Below, in pieces: positions 1-8,786 of a stretch of DNA of 33,821 nucleotides. The stretch is from NCBI GenBank assembly GCA_022827265.1, contig JAJDTF010000081.1:1-33821 (forward strand), given 5' to 3'. The notes under the pieces were generated by a model. It was not told the DNA's origin, searched no databases, and saw only the letters and a list, made by a program, of their open reading frames with translations. The stretch comes from Acidimicrobiia bacterium (GTDB lineage: Bacteria; Actinomycetota; Acidimicrobiia; Acidimicrobiales; Poriferisodalaceae). The first letter of the stretch is position 1, and each line of letters starts with the position of its first letter. A program made the translations under genes and the position numbers.

Positions 1-972
1 GCCGATCTTGTCGGTCAGACGACCGACCACCGGCGAGAACAGGTACATGCCCAGAATGTGGAACGCCATCATGTACCCGATGACGCTCTGAGACTGGCCG
101 CCTTCATCCATGTGCAACGGCGTCAGCGCCATGACCCCCACCATGGTCACCTGGCTGACGATCATCGCCAGCACCGCCAGCCGAGCCTCGGGCCGCTGCC
201 AGATCAGCGAGATCGCCTCACGCGTCGACGGGGCGGGCAGCGCGGGCTCATGGGAGGCACTGCCGTCACCGTTCTCGGACAGCTCGCTGGCCACATGCAT
301 CGGGTCGGGACGCAGGAAGACTTCGATGATCGCCGCTGCGAGCAAGAACATGATGCCGGCGAACACATACGAGCCGGTCTTGTCGGGCAGCCCGAACGCG
401 ACGCCGACCTCGCTGGCAAAGCCGGACACCGCAGAGCCCGCAGTGGAGCCGAACGTGGTCGCCCACACGATCATGCTGATGGTGCTGGCACGGCGCTGCT
501 CCGTGGACAGGTCCGAAGCGGCGTACCGGGTCGCGAGGTTGGCTGCGTTGCCGGCCCCCGCACCGAACACCCCCAGACACAGCAGCGGGTAATTCAGCAG
601 GATCGCGCCCAGCACTGCCGACAGGGCTCCGCCGGCGCCGACCAGGTAGCCGAAGCGCAGACCCGAGCGGCGCCCGTAGCGGTTCATCAGACGCGACATC
701 GGCACCGCAACCGACGCCGAGCCGATCGACAGGCAGCTTGCAGCGATGGTGCCGAGCGTGGCGCTGCCGGTGATGTCCTTCGCCAGCAGGGCGCTCACGA
801 TGTAGGTGGCGACCAGACCGAAGCCGCCGGCCGCCTGGCTTGCGATGAGAACGATGACCGTGCGCCGCTGGATGCGCTCTTGATCTGAGCGCGAGTACAG
901 CGAGGCGCGCCGCACTGCGAAGACAGTGCCATTGAGGGCAGCTTCGTCCCGCACCGCAACAGCTTGGCGCAC
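1..972 (-). CDS. MFS transporter, 3' end beyond the window
   Basis: The leftward frame is open from about 972 to the left edge and encodes at least 324 residues of a multi-spanning membrane protein, so the C-terminus is missing. Hydrophobic segments alternate with basic loops: the first membrane span follows RIQRRT, and the basic loop SRLMNRYGRRSG matches the conserved MFS loop between helices 2 and 3. A polar central loop (ENGDGSASHEP) separates the two six-helix halves, and the second half carries SPVVGRLTDKIG, the matching basic loop. The family exports or imports small solutes by proton antiport or symport; the substrate cannot be told. The start is uncertain: GTG at 972 and GTG at 954 are both possible and neither has a good ribosome site. 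It is divergent from the LLM oxidoreductase gene. Confidence 0.85.
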   Translation of the reverse strand, partial: MRQAVAVRDEAALNGTVFAVRRASLYSRSDQERIQRRTVIVLIASQAAGGFGLVATYIVSALLAKDITGSATLGTIAASCLSIGSASVAVPMSRLMNRYGRRSGLRFGYLVGAGGALSAVLGAILLNYPLLCLGVFGAGAGNAANLATRYAASDLSTEQRRASTISMIVWATTFGSTAGSAVSGFASEVGVAFGLPDKTGSYVFAGIMFLLAAAIIEVFLRPDPMHVASELSENGDGSASHEPALPAPSTREAISLIWQRPEARLAVLAMIVSQVTMVGVMALTPLHMDEGGQSQSVIGYMMAFHILGMYLFSPVVGRLTDKIG

Positions 973-1079
973 TTGGCCGCTGCATGCACGACTGCGCGGT
1001 GTGCGGGGCTGGTGGGCCCGTTGGATTGACCAGATCGGCGAGGCCAGCGGGGCCAGCGGCGCTCGCTACAGGTGTTGCG

Positions 1080-1085
1080 TACAGT
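1080..1085 (+). promoter_or_regulatory. -10 hexamer TACAGT for a leaderless transcript
   Basis: TACAGT fits the actinobacterial TANNNT -10 element and ends 7 nt before the ATG at 1093, which would place the transcription start on the start codon. No clear -35 element is seen. Confidence 0.45.
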
Positions 1086-1092
1086 CCCGCAG

Positions 1093-1971
1093 ATGCACGT
1101 CGGCATCACACCCATCAACTCGGCCACTTACCTCGACCCTGGGTACTTGCGGTCATTCGCCCAGCAGCTCGAGGAGCTCGGCTACGAATCGGTGTGGACA
1201 TTCGAGCATGTGATCGTGCCGCACGACTACGAGAGCCGCTACCCGTACAACCCCAGCGGCAAGCTGTCGATCCCGTCAGATCAGGGCTTCACCGACCCGT
1301 TCATCGCGCTGACCTTCGTGGCGGGGGCAACTCAGCGCCTGCGGCTCGGCACCGGCGTCAACATCGTCACCCAAGCCAATGCCCTCTACTTCGCCAAGCA
1401 GGCGTCATCGCTGGACCACCTGTCGGGCGGTCGGCTGGAGCTCGGCATCGGCGTGGGCTGGCTGGAGGAGGAATTCGACGCGCTCGGCGTGCCGTTCGAC
1501 CGCCGGGGCGCCCGGGCTGACGAGTACATCGACGCCATGACCGCCGCTTGGACCGGCGAGGACGTGGATTTCCGGGGCGAGTTCCTGGACTGGACGGGGT
1601 TCTCGATGCTGCCCACACCGGCCCAGCGGCCCCGCATGCCGCTGCTCATCGGCGGCACCACGCCGCCGGCAATCCGTCGCCTGGTGGCGCGGGGCGACGG
1701 CTGGTACGTGATCCACAAGGACCTCGACGACTTCAAGCGCTTGATCGGCGAGATGCGTGCAGAGTGCGACCGGCAGGGGCGCGACCCGGCCGAGCTGGCG
1801 CTGACCGCGTACTGGAACTACCACCGCGAGGGGCTCGAAGGGCTCGAGGTGTACCGCGACCACGGCGTGCAGCGGTTGCTGGTCAACACGGCGGCGCTGC
1901 GCATGGGCCGGCCCGAGGATGCGATCGTGCAGTTCGCCGACGAGGCTCTGCCGGCCTGCAACGAGGCGTAG
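1093..1971 (+). CDS. LLM class F420-dependent oxidoreductase
   Basis: This 292-residue protein is a luciferase-like TIM barrel enzyme of the type that uses coenzyme F420 for hydride transfer. The family marks are the N-terminal strand MHVGITPIN, the LGYESVWTFEHV segment, LRLGTGVNIV, the barrel motif LELGIGVGWLEEEF near residue 125, and PLLIGGTTPPAIRR near residue 190. Length is typical. The start at 1093 is preferred over an in-frame GTG at 1072 because a TACAGT hexamer lies 7 nt upstream and the protein then begins directly with the first barrel strand. The substrate is unknown. It stands alone, divergent from the MFS gene, and may belong to the oxidative catabolism suggested by its neighbours. 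F420 rather than FMN is an inference from the subfamily. Confidence 0.9.
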   Translation: MHVGITPINSATYLDPGYLRSFAQQLEELGYESVWTFEHVIVPHDYESRYPYNPSGKLSIPSDQGFTDPFIALTFVAGATQRLRLGTGVNIVTQANALYFAKQASSLDHLSGGRLELGIGVGWLEEEFDALGVPFDRRGARADEYIDAMTAAWTGEDVDFRGEFLDWTGFSMLPTPAQRPRMPLLIGGTTPPAIRRLVARGDGWYVIHKDLDDFKRLIGEMRAECDRQGRDPAELALTAYWNYHREGLEGLEVYRDHGVQRLLVNTAALRMGRPEDAIVQFADEALPACNEA

Positions 1972-1979
1972 CAGCGCAC

Positions 1980-1997
1980 GGCCGCGGGCGGGCGGCC
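1980..1997. terminator. Possible hairpin between convergent genes
   Basis: A six-base-pair GC stem (1980-1985 with 1992-1997) lies between the converging ends of the LLM gene and the cupredoxin-like gene. There is no T-run, so a terminator role is only a positional inference. Confidence 0.25.
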
Positions 1998-2058
1998 GGC
2001 GCTCGACCGGGGCACGGCCTCACTATTGGCTCAGCCGCAGGGCTGGGATCGCGGGCGC

Positions 2059-2568
2059 TCAGCCGTCGCCGATGGAGATGCTGATGCTGCCGGAGGGGTG
2101 CAGCGAGCAGTAGGCGCTGATGGCGGCTACCTCGTTGAACGAATGCTCGGACTGTTCGCCGGGCCCGATCTCGAACGGGCCGATGGTGTGCGCCACCGAG
2201 TCACGGTTCACGATGATCAGCACATCGCGCAGCGTGAAGTCCAGCTCGTCGGGAATGACCTCGACGTCATCGCCGGCTGCGATCGCGTCAGCCGTCCCCG
2301 GCGGTATGTCGATGGTGTAGGTGTCGCCGGGGGGCTGGTCGACGAAGCGCGCCACCACCACGGGGATCGCCGCGATCAGCAGCCCGCCCACCAGGTACAG
2401 CAGCAAGGTGCGCTGGTTCGGCCAGCCCCGGTCACGCCGCGGTGCCGGGCGCACATCGGGTGCCCCAGTCTGCTCATCGTCGTCGTCGGCATCGGCGCCC
2501 GGGAGCGCAGAGGCGTCTCGCTCACCGTCCGCCCCAGTCGGCGACGAGGCGTTGCGCCGCTCGATCAC
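2059..2568 (-). CDS. Membrane-anchored cupredoxin-like protein
   Basis: A 169-residue protein with a polar, acidic N-terminus (DADDDDEQ), one membrane span at about residues 54-74, and an outer domain resembling a plastocyanin-type cupredoxin. The copper-site pattern is partly visible: His127 in SVAHTIG, then Cys154 and His157 in YCSLHP. The axial Met expected a few residues after the second His is absent; the chain ends SGSISISIGDG. It may bind copper with another axial ligand or not at all. GTG at 2568 was chosen because the frame upstream overlaps the preceding gene and a GAGG element precedes it. It follows the enoyl-CoA hydratase homologue after 40 bp on the same strand, so co-transcription is likely. 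Redox role is inferred. Confidence 0.75.
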   Translation of the reverse strand: MIERRNASSPTGADGERDASALPGADADDDDEQTGAPDVRPAPRRDRGWPNQRTLLLYLVGGLLIAAIPVVVARFVDQPPGDTYTIDIPPGTADAIAAGDDVEVIPDELDFTLRDVLIIVNRDSVAHTIGPFEIGPGEQSEHSFNEVAAISAYCSLHPSGSISISIGDG

Positions 2569-2608
2569 GCCTCCATCCTCGCAGGTGCGTCGCGCCCAGC
2601 GGTCCCGC

Positions 2609-3427
2609 TCAGTCGTCGGACCAGGTGCGGGCGTCGGGATCGTCCCGGTCGAAGTAGCTGCGCACCGCGGTGCGCGAGCTCTCGCTCTTGCCCATGTAGC
2701 CGACCGCCACATGGTCGAGGTGGTTGATCGCCCGGCCGAGCGGCATCGCCTGCGCGTTGATCGACGCCTTCGACGACGTCACCGGCACCGGCGGCTGGTT
2801 CACAATCGCCGCAGCCAGGCGCTCAGCCGCGGGCACCAGCTCGTCGTCGCCGGACACCGTCTCGGTGAAGAAGCCCCACCCGTCGAGCTCTTCCATCCCG
2901 TAGGTGCGCCCGAGAATCAGCATCTCCTTGGCCCGGTGCGGCCCCACCAGGTTCACCAGCGCCGGCACCGAGTGCCACGTCAGGTTGAAGCCGATGCTGA
3001 CCTCGTTGAGCGTCAGGCTCATCGACGGGCTGCCGATGCGGAAGTCGCACGCGGCCGGCAGCACCCCTCCCCCGCCGATCATGTAGCCGTGGCAGAGGCA
3101 GATCGTGACGGCGTTGAGGTGCATGAGCGTGTCGTACATGCGGGCGCCCGCCTTGGAGCCGAGCATGGCGTCGAGGCTAGTGCCCCGCCCCTGCTTCAGG
3201 TCGGCCCCCGAGGACAGGCTGCGGCCCTCGCCGCGCACGATCACCACCCGCACGCTCGGGTCGGCATCGAGCGCCAGGCACGCAGCATGCACGTCGGCGA
3301 TCAGCTGAGAGTTGACGGCGTTGTGTACCTCAGGCCGGTTGAGCACCAGATGGCGCACCGGCCCGTCGCCGTCCACCCGCACGGTCCCGAACTTCGTGCC
3401 GGAGGCCGTCGCTGCATCGATCGCCAT
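2609..3427 (-). CDS. Enoyl-CoA hydratase/isomerase family protein
   Basis: This 272-residue crotonase-fold protein has the family's oxyanion-hole segments: SLSSGADL near residues 71-77 and GYMIGGGG near 114-121, followed by ACDFRIGS. Of the two glutamates used by true enoyl-CoA hydratases, the first position (GGGxE) is Val122, while the second is kept as Glu142 in NEVSIG. Retention of only the second is typical of enoyl-CoA isomerases and other crotonase relatives, so hydration is doubtful. ATG at 3427 is preferred to an in-frame start 45 nt upstream because the family's first strand begins shortly after it. It is the first gene of a probable pair with the cupredoxin-like gene. The substrate is unknown, presumably a fatty or aromatic acyl-CoA. 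Confidence 0.88.
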   Translation of the reverse strand: MAIDAATASGTKFGTVRVDGDGPVRHLVLNRPEVHNAVNSQLIADVHAACLALDADPSVRVVIVRGEGRSLSSGADLKQGRGTSLDAMLGSKAGARMYDTLMHLNAVTICLCHGYMIGGGGVLPAACDFRIGSPSMSLTLNEVSIGFNLTWHSVPALVNLVGPHRAKEMLILGRTYGMEELDGWGFFTETVSGDDELVPAAERLAAAIVNQPPVPVTSSKASINAQAMPLGRAINHLDHVAVGYMGKSESSRTAVRSYFDRDDPDARTWSDD

Positions 3428-3553
3428 CGTTGTTGCCCCGTGTTCTCGCCGTCGCTGAGAGAAGTTTGGCATGCAACGTGGTACTCAAGCGCAGGCCGCA
3501 GACAGCGCTATACGAGGGCGCGGGCCCGGGCACAGGCGAATCTGTCGACGGCG

Positions 3554-4675
3554 TCAACCCCCCGCGGGCGCCGAGGTGCCGGACGCTTCCTGTCCGTCGA
3601 ACATGCCGAATCCCGTCGGATCGCCGAGGTCGCCGAAATCGCCGATGATCTCGTCCGCGGGCGGTGCCTCGATGGTGATCTCGGTGTCGTAATCGTGGAA
3701 GTCGACCACTTGGCCCAGCTGGGGCATCTCGTCCGCCAGTTCATCGGTGCCCTGTGCGAATGCGCCCAGCAATCCCCTCAGCATCGAACCCAGATCGATG
3801 GATACGCGGCGCATCAGGGCGTTCTCATCCACCCAGAAACTCACGATCAGATCGTCAGGAAAGAAACCACTGAGCAGGAGTCCCGAAAGGCCGTCGCCGT
3901 CGTCGATCATCCCGGTCGAGGACGCTGCTTCCGCCAGGACGGCGAGATCGAGGGCCACATCGATTCGCGTCGTCGCTGTTCCGTCGAGCTCCTCCTCGCC
4001 CACGATCTCGGCCCCAGCGGCCGCTGCGAACAAGGCAGACAGGTCGGTCGGCGGCGGGCATTCCTCGCCGGCCACAGCCTGCGCCACGATCGACGACGGG
4101 CACAGCAGGCCGATTGCATCGGCTGTCTCTGAGCTAAGCGTGAACCAGCCATCGGGCGGCAGATCCGCGCCCGCCCGATCGCGCGACTCCGGCGGTGCCA
4201 CAAGCCGGGCATACCCGAGGCCGTCCACGAAGCGGTACTCCATCTCGACACCCGATGCCGGGGCATCCTCGGGCGCGCCGGGATCAGCCTCCGACACCTC
4301 CTCGAGGTTGATGAACACCGCCACGTCTCCATCGGCGTCGGCTTCGAACCGCGCCATCAGCGGCGCCGCGTTCCCCTCAGGGCTCGGCAACGAGAGCGAC
4401 ATGGCGCCGCGGACGGAGCGGCCCAGGCTTGCCTCGGTGCTGGCATACAGCAATTCCATGGCATCGGTCGGCAATTCGCTGACTGCCGCGGTAGTCGCCG
4501 GTAGCGCAGCCGCTGCGGGAGTAGTGCTGGTCAGAGGCGCTGGAGCAGTCATCGGTGCGGATGTCGCTTGCGCCACGACATCTGCCTCATCTCCCTCACC
4601 AGCGCCACCGCATGCAGCGGTCGCTAGCGCGGCAGCCGCGAGAGCTGCCGCGAACCTCGCCTTGCGAGCCTTCAC
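3554..4675 (-). CDS. Exported lipoprotein, paralogue of the RCC1 protein C-terminus
   Basis: A predicted secreted lipoprotein of about 373 residues. It starts with a basic n-region (KARKARF), an alanine-rich hydrophobic core and a lipobox-like LATAAC, followed by a Thr/Pro/Ala-rich linker. GTG at 4675 sits 9 nt after AAGGAG; ATG at 4684 or 4681 in the same frame is possible but too close to that site. The mature domain shares landmarks in order with the C-terminal third of the upstream RCC1-repeat protein: LPxDGW, a Cys-containing ExCxPPxDLS, an IVGxExxxGxxTxR stretch, and a final DxxITIEAPPxDxIxGxFG. The overall plan resembles LppX/LprG-type lipid-binding lipoproteins, but this is a shape comparison only. 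The protein is probably anchored outside the membrane; function unknown. Confidence 0.8.
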   Translation of the reverse strand: MKARKARFAAALAAAALATAACGGAGEGDEADVVAQATSAPMTAPAPLTSTTPAAAALPATTAAVSELPTDAMELLYASTEASLGRSVRGAMSLSLPSPEGNAAPLMARFEADADGDVAVFINLEEVSEADPGAPEDAPASGVEMEYRFVDGLGYARLVAPPESRDRAGADLPPDGWFTLSSETADAIGLLCPSSIVAQAVAGEECPPPTDLSALFAAAAGAEIVGEEELDGTATTRIDVALDLAVLAEAASSTGMIDDGDGLSGLLLSGFFPDDLIVSFWVDENALMRRVSIDLGSMLRGLLGAFAQGTDELADEMPQLGQVVDFHDYDTEITIEAPPADEIIGDFGDLGDPTGFGMFDGQEASGTSAPAGG

Positions 4676-4807
4676 CGTCATCATCTCCTTGCCGGCGCCG
4701 GGGAGCCGAGGCGCAGGCGCCTCCGACACGAACCGGCCTTCTTCCAGTATCTCAGCAGGCCGTGTCCGCGGACGGCCACCTGTTTCGGTCGGCTGCAGTG
4801 CCGAAAC

Positions 4808-7435
4808 TTATGCCGTGGAACTCGGATCGAGGATCGGATCGTCGAAGAGGCCTAGGAATCCCAAGTCCTCAAGCCACTCACCGAACTCGCCGACGATCCG
4901 GTCGGGCGGGGGCGCCTCGATGGTGATGTCAGCGCCGAAGTCGTAGGAGTCCGTCACCACGACGGTCGTCGGCGCCTCGTCGATCTCTTCCCCGAGCGCT
5001 TCGCTCAACGCTTCGAAGTTCAGCGTGAGTTCCATGCGGATGCGATGCACCCGAAGTTCGTCGTCAATCCACAGCTCGATGGGCAACTCGCTGGGCATCA
5101 ATGCAAGCGTCAGGCCCAGCAATCCGCCATCGACAGCTTCGCCAAGGGCCTCTTCCATGAGCGATCTGAAGTCAAGCGCTGACTGAACCCTGATCGTCTC
5201 GGCCCCGCGCACGGTTTCGCGTCCGACGATGGTGGCTTCAAGCACGAAATCCGCCATCTCCGAAAGATCGTTCGGCGGCGCGCACTCATCGCTGACAAGT
5301 CCCGAAGCCGGCACCGGAGGGCCGCAGTCGACACCCAGCAGCTCCATCGTCTCGCGGCCCACTGTCATCCAGCCATCGGGCAACTCGATGCCCGAACCCT
5401 GGAGCAGCTCCTCGGCAATGCTGAGCCGGGCGTACACGACATCGTCGACCGTGAGAATCTCGACAATCGACTGAGACTCAGGGTCGTACGATCGCACTCC
5501 GGTTCGGATGAAGGCGTGCGTGTTGCCGTATTCGTCGATCTCGGAATACTGCTCCTGCGTAAGGCGCTCGGCAGCGCCCGTGTAGGTAGCGGTGCGGACT
5601 CGGCTGGATTCTGTGCGTTCTGTGCTCATGGCCGCTATCACGAGTTCTCGGGCAGTGAGCTCTGTCGGATCGAGCCTGTCTGCACCGGCCAAGCCGTCGG
5701 CCCAGTCTCCGGCGATCACTTGTTGATCGCGCCATAGCGGTCTGGTCGCAACCGGTGGGTCCGACTGCCAGTAGCCCCAGCAGACAGCCTGGCCGCCAGC
5801 GCGCAACCCGCACGAGTAGGAGTCACCAGAGGCGACTGCTGTGAACGAACCACCCGGCGCATCAAGCTGCCCGGCGTCGTTCCTGCCCCAGCACACCACC
5901 TCACCGCCTGCGCGCAACCCACACGAATAGCCGAAGTCGGCTGACACGGCAGAGAACGAGCCGTGGGGCGGGTCAAGCTGCCCGTAGGTGTTGTCGCCCC
6001 AGCAGACCACCTCGCCGCCCGGGCGCAACCCGCACGAATGGTGGTAGCTGGCGGCGATGGCGACGAAAGAACCCCCCGGCGCGTCGAGCTGGCCGTCGTG
6101 GTTCCTGCCCCAGCAGACCACCTCACCGCCCGGGCGTAACCCACACGAATAGCCGGCACCCGCAGCCACGGCCGTGAACACACCGTCCGGCGCGTCAGGC
6201 CGACGGTCCCAAGAACCTCCCCAACAGACCACCTCGCCGCCGACGCGCAACCCGCACGAATGTGTACCGCTGGCGGACACCGCGGCGAAGGCACCGCCGG
6301 GCACATCGAGTTGCCCGTAGCGGCCGTCACCCCAGCAAACCACCTCGCCGTCGCTGCGCACGCCGCAGGAATGGCTATCGCCGACGGTCACAGCGCTGAA
6401 CCGACCCTGGGGCGCGTCAAGCTGGCCGTGACGGCCCTCACCCCAACAGACCACCTCGCCGCTGGCGCGCAGCCCGCACGCGTGGTCTGAACCAGTGGCG
6501 ACCATTTCGAGCCGCGCATCGGGCGGGTCAAGCTGGCCGTCGTAGTAGGTGCCCCAGCAGACCACCTCTCCATCAATGCGAATTCCACATGCATGCCGGT
6601 CGCCAGCGGATACCGCGACGAACGAACCCCCCGGCGCGTACAGCTCCCCGTCAAGCGCCCCTGCCCAGCACACCAGCTCACCGCCGGAACGCAGCCCGCA
6701 CGAGTAAAGGCCACCGGCTGTCACGGCAACGAACGAACCCTCAGGAACGTTCGGCTGCAGGCTGCCCCTGTCGCCCCAGCAGACCACCTCACCACCGGTG
6801 CGCAGCCCGCAAGAATGAACGTCGACAGCAATCTGAGCGAAAGAACCCTCCGGCGCGTCAAGCTGCCCGTCCGTGTTGTAGCCCCAGCAGACCACCTCAC
6901 CACTCGTGCGCAGCCCGCAGGAATGAAAATAGTCGACAGCAACATCAGCGAAGGGGCCCTCCGGCGCATCGAGCTGCCCGGATGCGTTGTTGCCCCAGCA
7001 GACCACCTCACCGTCGCTTCGCACACCGCAGGAATGGGCAAAGCCAGCAGCAACCGCAATGAATGAACCCTCCGGCGCATCGGCCTGCCCGCGAGAGTTG
7101 CGGCCCCAGCAGACCACCTCACCACTCGTGCGCAGCGCGCACGCATGGTGGCCGACCGACACTGCAGCGAATGAGCCATCTGGTGCCTCAAGCTGCCCGG
7201 CTGCGTCATCGCCCCAGCAGACCACCTCGCCCGAAGTGAGCAGCCCGCAGGAAAAGTCGTTCCCGGCGGACACGGCGGTGAAGGCGGTCGGGAACTCGAT
7301 GTCTGCAAGCGCTGTCCAGCGATCCTTGACAGCGAGCACCGGCCCGTCCGGACGCTGCGCGGCAGTGGGCTGTGCCAGCAGCGCCGCCACCAGCAGGATT
7401 GCTGTCGCACCCACGATGCCTGCGCGCAATCTCAT
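4808..7435 (-). CDS. Secreted RCC1-repeat protein with C-terminal lipoprotein-like domain
   Basis: An 875-residue protein with a signal peptide (residues about 1-27, ending PTAAQ). From about residue 61 it carries 14 consecutive repeats of 36-37 residues with the pattern HSCGLRxxGEVVCWGxNxxGQLDAPxGSFxAVxAG, each with two Cys. These are RCC1/BLIP-II-type repeats, expected to form one or two beta-propellers. After about residue 600 comes a domain homologous to the neighbouring lipoprotein (DGWMTV, ECAPPNDLS, ITIEAPPPDRIVGEFGE). ATG at 7435 begins the signal peptide; the frame extends 13 codons further upstream. RCC1-type propellers mediate protein binding, so an extracellular ligand-binding or scaffold role is likely, perhaps with the lipoprotein about 130 bp downstream on the same strand. 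Partner and ligand are unknown. Confidence 0.88.
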   Translation of the reverse strand: MRLRAGIVGATAILLVAALLAQPTAAQRPDGPVLAVKDRWTALADIEFPTAFTAVSAGNDFSCGLLTSGEVVCWGDDAAGQLEAPDGSFAAVSVGHHACALRTSGEVVCWGRNSRGQADAPEGSFIAVAAGFAHSCGVRSDGEVVCWGNNASGQLDAPEGPFADVAVDYFHSCGLRTSGEVVCWGYNTDGQLDAPEGSFAQIAVDVHSCGLRTGGEVVCWGDRGSLQPNVPEGSFVAVTAGGLYSCGLRSGGELVCWAGALDGELYAPGGSFVAVSAGDRHACGIRIDGEVVCWGTYYDGQLDPPDARLEMVATGSDHACGLRASGEVVCWGEGRHGQLDAPQGRFSAVTVGDSHSCGVRSDGEVVCWGDGRYGQLDVPGGAFAAVSASGTHSCGLRVGGEVVCWGGSWDRRPDAPDGVFTAVAAGAGYSCGLRPGGEVVCWGRNHDGQLDAPGGSFVAIAASYHHSCGLRPGGEVVCWGDNTYGQLDPPHGSFSAVSADFGYSCGLRAGGEVVCWGRNDAGQLDAPGGSFTAVASGDSYSCGLRAGGQAVCWGYWQSDPPVATRPLWRDQQVIAGDWADGLAGADRLDPTELTARELVIAAMSTERTESSRVRTATYTGAAERLTQEQYSEIDEYGNTHAFIRTGVRSYDPESQSIVEILTVDDVVYARLSIAEELLQGSGIELPDGWMTVGRETMELLGVDCGPPVPASGLVSDECAPPNDLSEMADFVLEATIVGRETVRGAETIRVQSALDFRSLMEEALGEAVDGGLLGLTLALMPSELPIELWIDDELRVHRIRMELTLNFEALSEALGEEIDEAPTTVVVTDSYDFGADITIEAPPPDRIVGEFGEWLEDLGFLGLFDDPILDPSSTA
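5790..7260 (-). repeat. Coding tandem repeat, 14 units of about 108-111 bp
   Basis: The repeated DNA is the coding sequence for the 14 RCC1 units described in the gene entry. The GEVVCWG core is nearly fixed, while the second half of each unit drifts. It is a place where recombination could add or remove blades and where short-read assembly could collapse copies. Confidence 0.85.
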
Positions 7436-7592
7436 CGGCACATTCTGGCCGCGTTCCAGAGGAAACCGCTGCACAACACGTCATTGGCTGCCAACGGCAT
7501 CGCTACTCGAGGACTTCGACCAGAACACCGAATGGCGTGCCGACAATGCCGACGCGAGCAGGTCGCCGCCGCTTCGTGCAGCCTCGTCCGGG

Positions 7593-8786
7593 CTACAGCG
7601 GGTGGGGGCCGGGGTCCATGCCGAGGCGGGTGCGGCCGTAGGCCTCGCCGACCGTGTCGAGATCGGCGACCTGGTGCTGGGAGGCCATCGTCACGTCCCG
7701 GAAGGACTGCTGCAGGCGGCTGCCGTCGAAGACTGCCCGCCCGCCGGCGGCCGTGGTAATCCGGTCGAGCGCCCGGCGGCACAGCTCGATGGCGTAGCTG
7801 CCCTGGTATTTGGCGTGGGCTCGCAGCGCCTTGGAGTCGTCGCCTTCGGCGGCCCGGCGGAGCAGGCCGATCGTGTCGTCGATGAGCAGCTCGGCGGAGC
7901 GCACCTCGGTATTGGCCTCGGCGAGGCGCATGTGCAGCCCTGGCCGGCGGGACTTGGCCGTGCCCATGTAGCGATCGTCCTGGACACCGAAGCGTTCGGC
8001 GGCATCGTCGAGCCCGGCCCGGGCGAGCCCGAGCGCCGTAGCCGCGACGTGCACCGCCAGCCCGGGCAGCACGGGCGTGTGGTACAGCGATGTGCGGTGG
8101 CGGGCCGACCACGGCGAGCGGGCGCCGAGCAGCTCGCCGGAGTCGAGCATGCGGTGGGTGGGCACGAAGGCCTGCTCGGCCACCACATCGCACGAGCCGG
8201 TGCCGCGCAGGCCGATCGCGTACCAGTTGTCATCGACTTCGATGTCAGCGCGGGGCATCACCACGTGGATCAGGCGGGGTCGCTCCCCCGGCTCGAGCAC
8301 CTGCGAGCCAAGCAGGAACCAGTCGCCCCAGACCGCTCCGCTGGTGAACGGCCAGCGCCCGTCGACGAGCCAGCCGCCGTCGCATTCGGTGGCCGAACCC
8401 ACCGGGGCCAGCGAGCCCGGCACGATCGAGTCGAGGTCGGCCCCGTACACCTCGTCTTGGAGTTCCTCGCTCATCGAGCCGAGCATCCAGCTGTGCCCCA
8501 CCAGCACCATCAGCACCCAGGCCGCAGCGCCGTCGTACAGGGCGGCCTCGCGCACGTTGGCCACCATGTCGGCGAGCGTGAGCTCGTCGCCCCCGACTCG
8601 CTCGGGCACCAGCAGCCGCAGCGCTCCCGAGTCGCGCAGCGCCGCGAGGGAGTGCTCGGAGAGGTGGCGGTGCTCTTCGTTCCAGGCGGAGTGCTCAGCG
8701 AGCACCGCACCGGTGCGACCGTCGATCCGCAGCTCCCGACCCGAACCGTCCGAAGCGGCAGCGCTTTGTGCCTCGTCGACCGTCAT
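7593..8786 (-). CDS. Acyl-CoA dehydrogenase family protein, probably flavin-dependent monooxygenase type
   Basis: This 397-residue protein has the acyl-CoA dehydrogenase fold. The N-terminal helical domain contains LRLLVPERVGG; the middle beta domain has VDGRWPFTSGA and the signature GLRGTGSCDV followed by AFVP; the C-terminal helical domain includes ELCRRALDRI and AAGGRAVFDG. The middle motifs and the lack of the usual acyl-CoA dehydrogenase base region fit the HsaA/HpaB-like group D flavin monooxygenases and DszC-type enzymes, which take reduced flavin from a separate reductase. A fatty acyl-CoA dehydrogenase is the alternative. AGGAA lies 8 nt upstream of the ATG. It is 164 bp downstream of the CaiB/BaiF gene on the same strand. 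Substrate unknown. Confidence 0.85.
   Translation of the reverse strand: MTVDEAQSAAASDGSGRELRIDGRTGAVLAEHSAWNEEHRHLSEHSLAALRDSGALRLLVPERVGGDELTLADMVANVREAALYDGAAAWVLMVLVGHSWMLGSMSEELQDEVYGADLDSIVPGSLAPVGSATECDGGWLVDGRWPFTSGAVWGDWFLLGSQVLEPGERPRLIHVVMPRADIEVDDNWYAIGLRGTGSCDVVAEQAFVPTHRMLDSGELLGARSPWSARHRTSLYHTPVLPGLAVHVAATALGLARAGLDDAAERFGVQDDRYMGTAKSRRPGLHMRLAEANTEVRSAELLIDDTIGLLRRAAEGDDSKALRAHAKYQGSYAIELCRRALDRITTAAGGRAVFDGSRLQQSFRDVTMASQHQVADLDTVGEAYGRTRLGMDPGPHPL

Noticed and set aside
2321..4132. Long open frame on the plus strand (about 600 codons)
   Set aside because: It runs opposite to the crotonase-family and lipoprotein genes, is rich in Arg/His/Gly and has no domain; an effect of GC-rich codons on the other strand.
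5790..7260. Regular repeats of about 110 bp considered as a CRISPR or satellite array
   Set aside because: They lie in one long frame and encode RCC1 repeats; repeat spacing and divergence follow codons.
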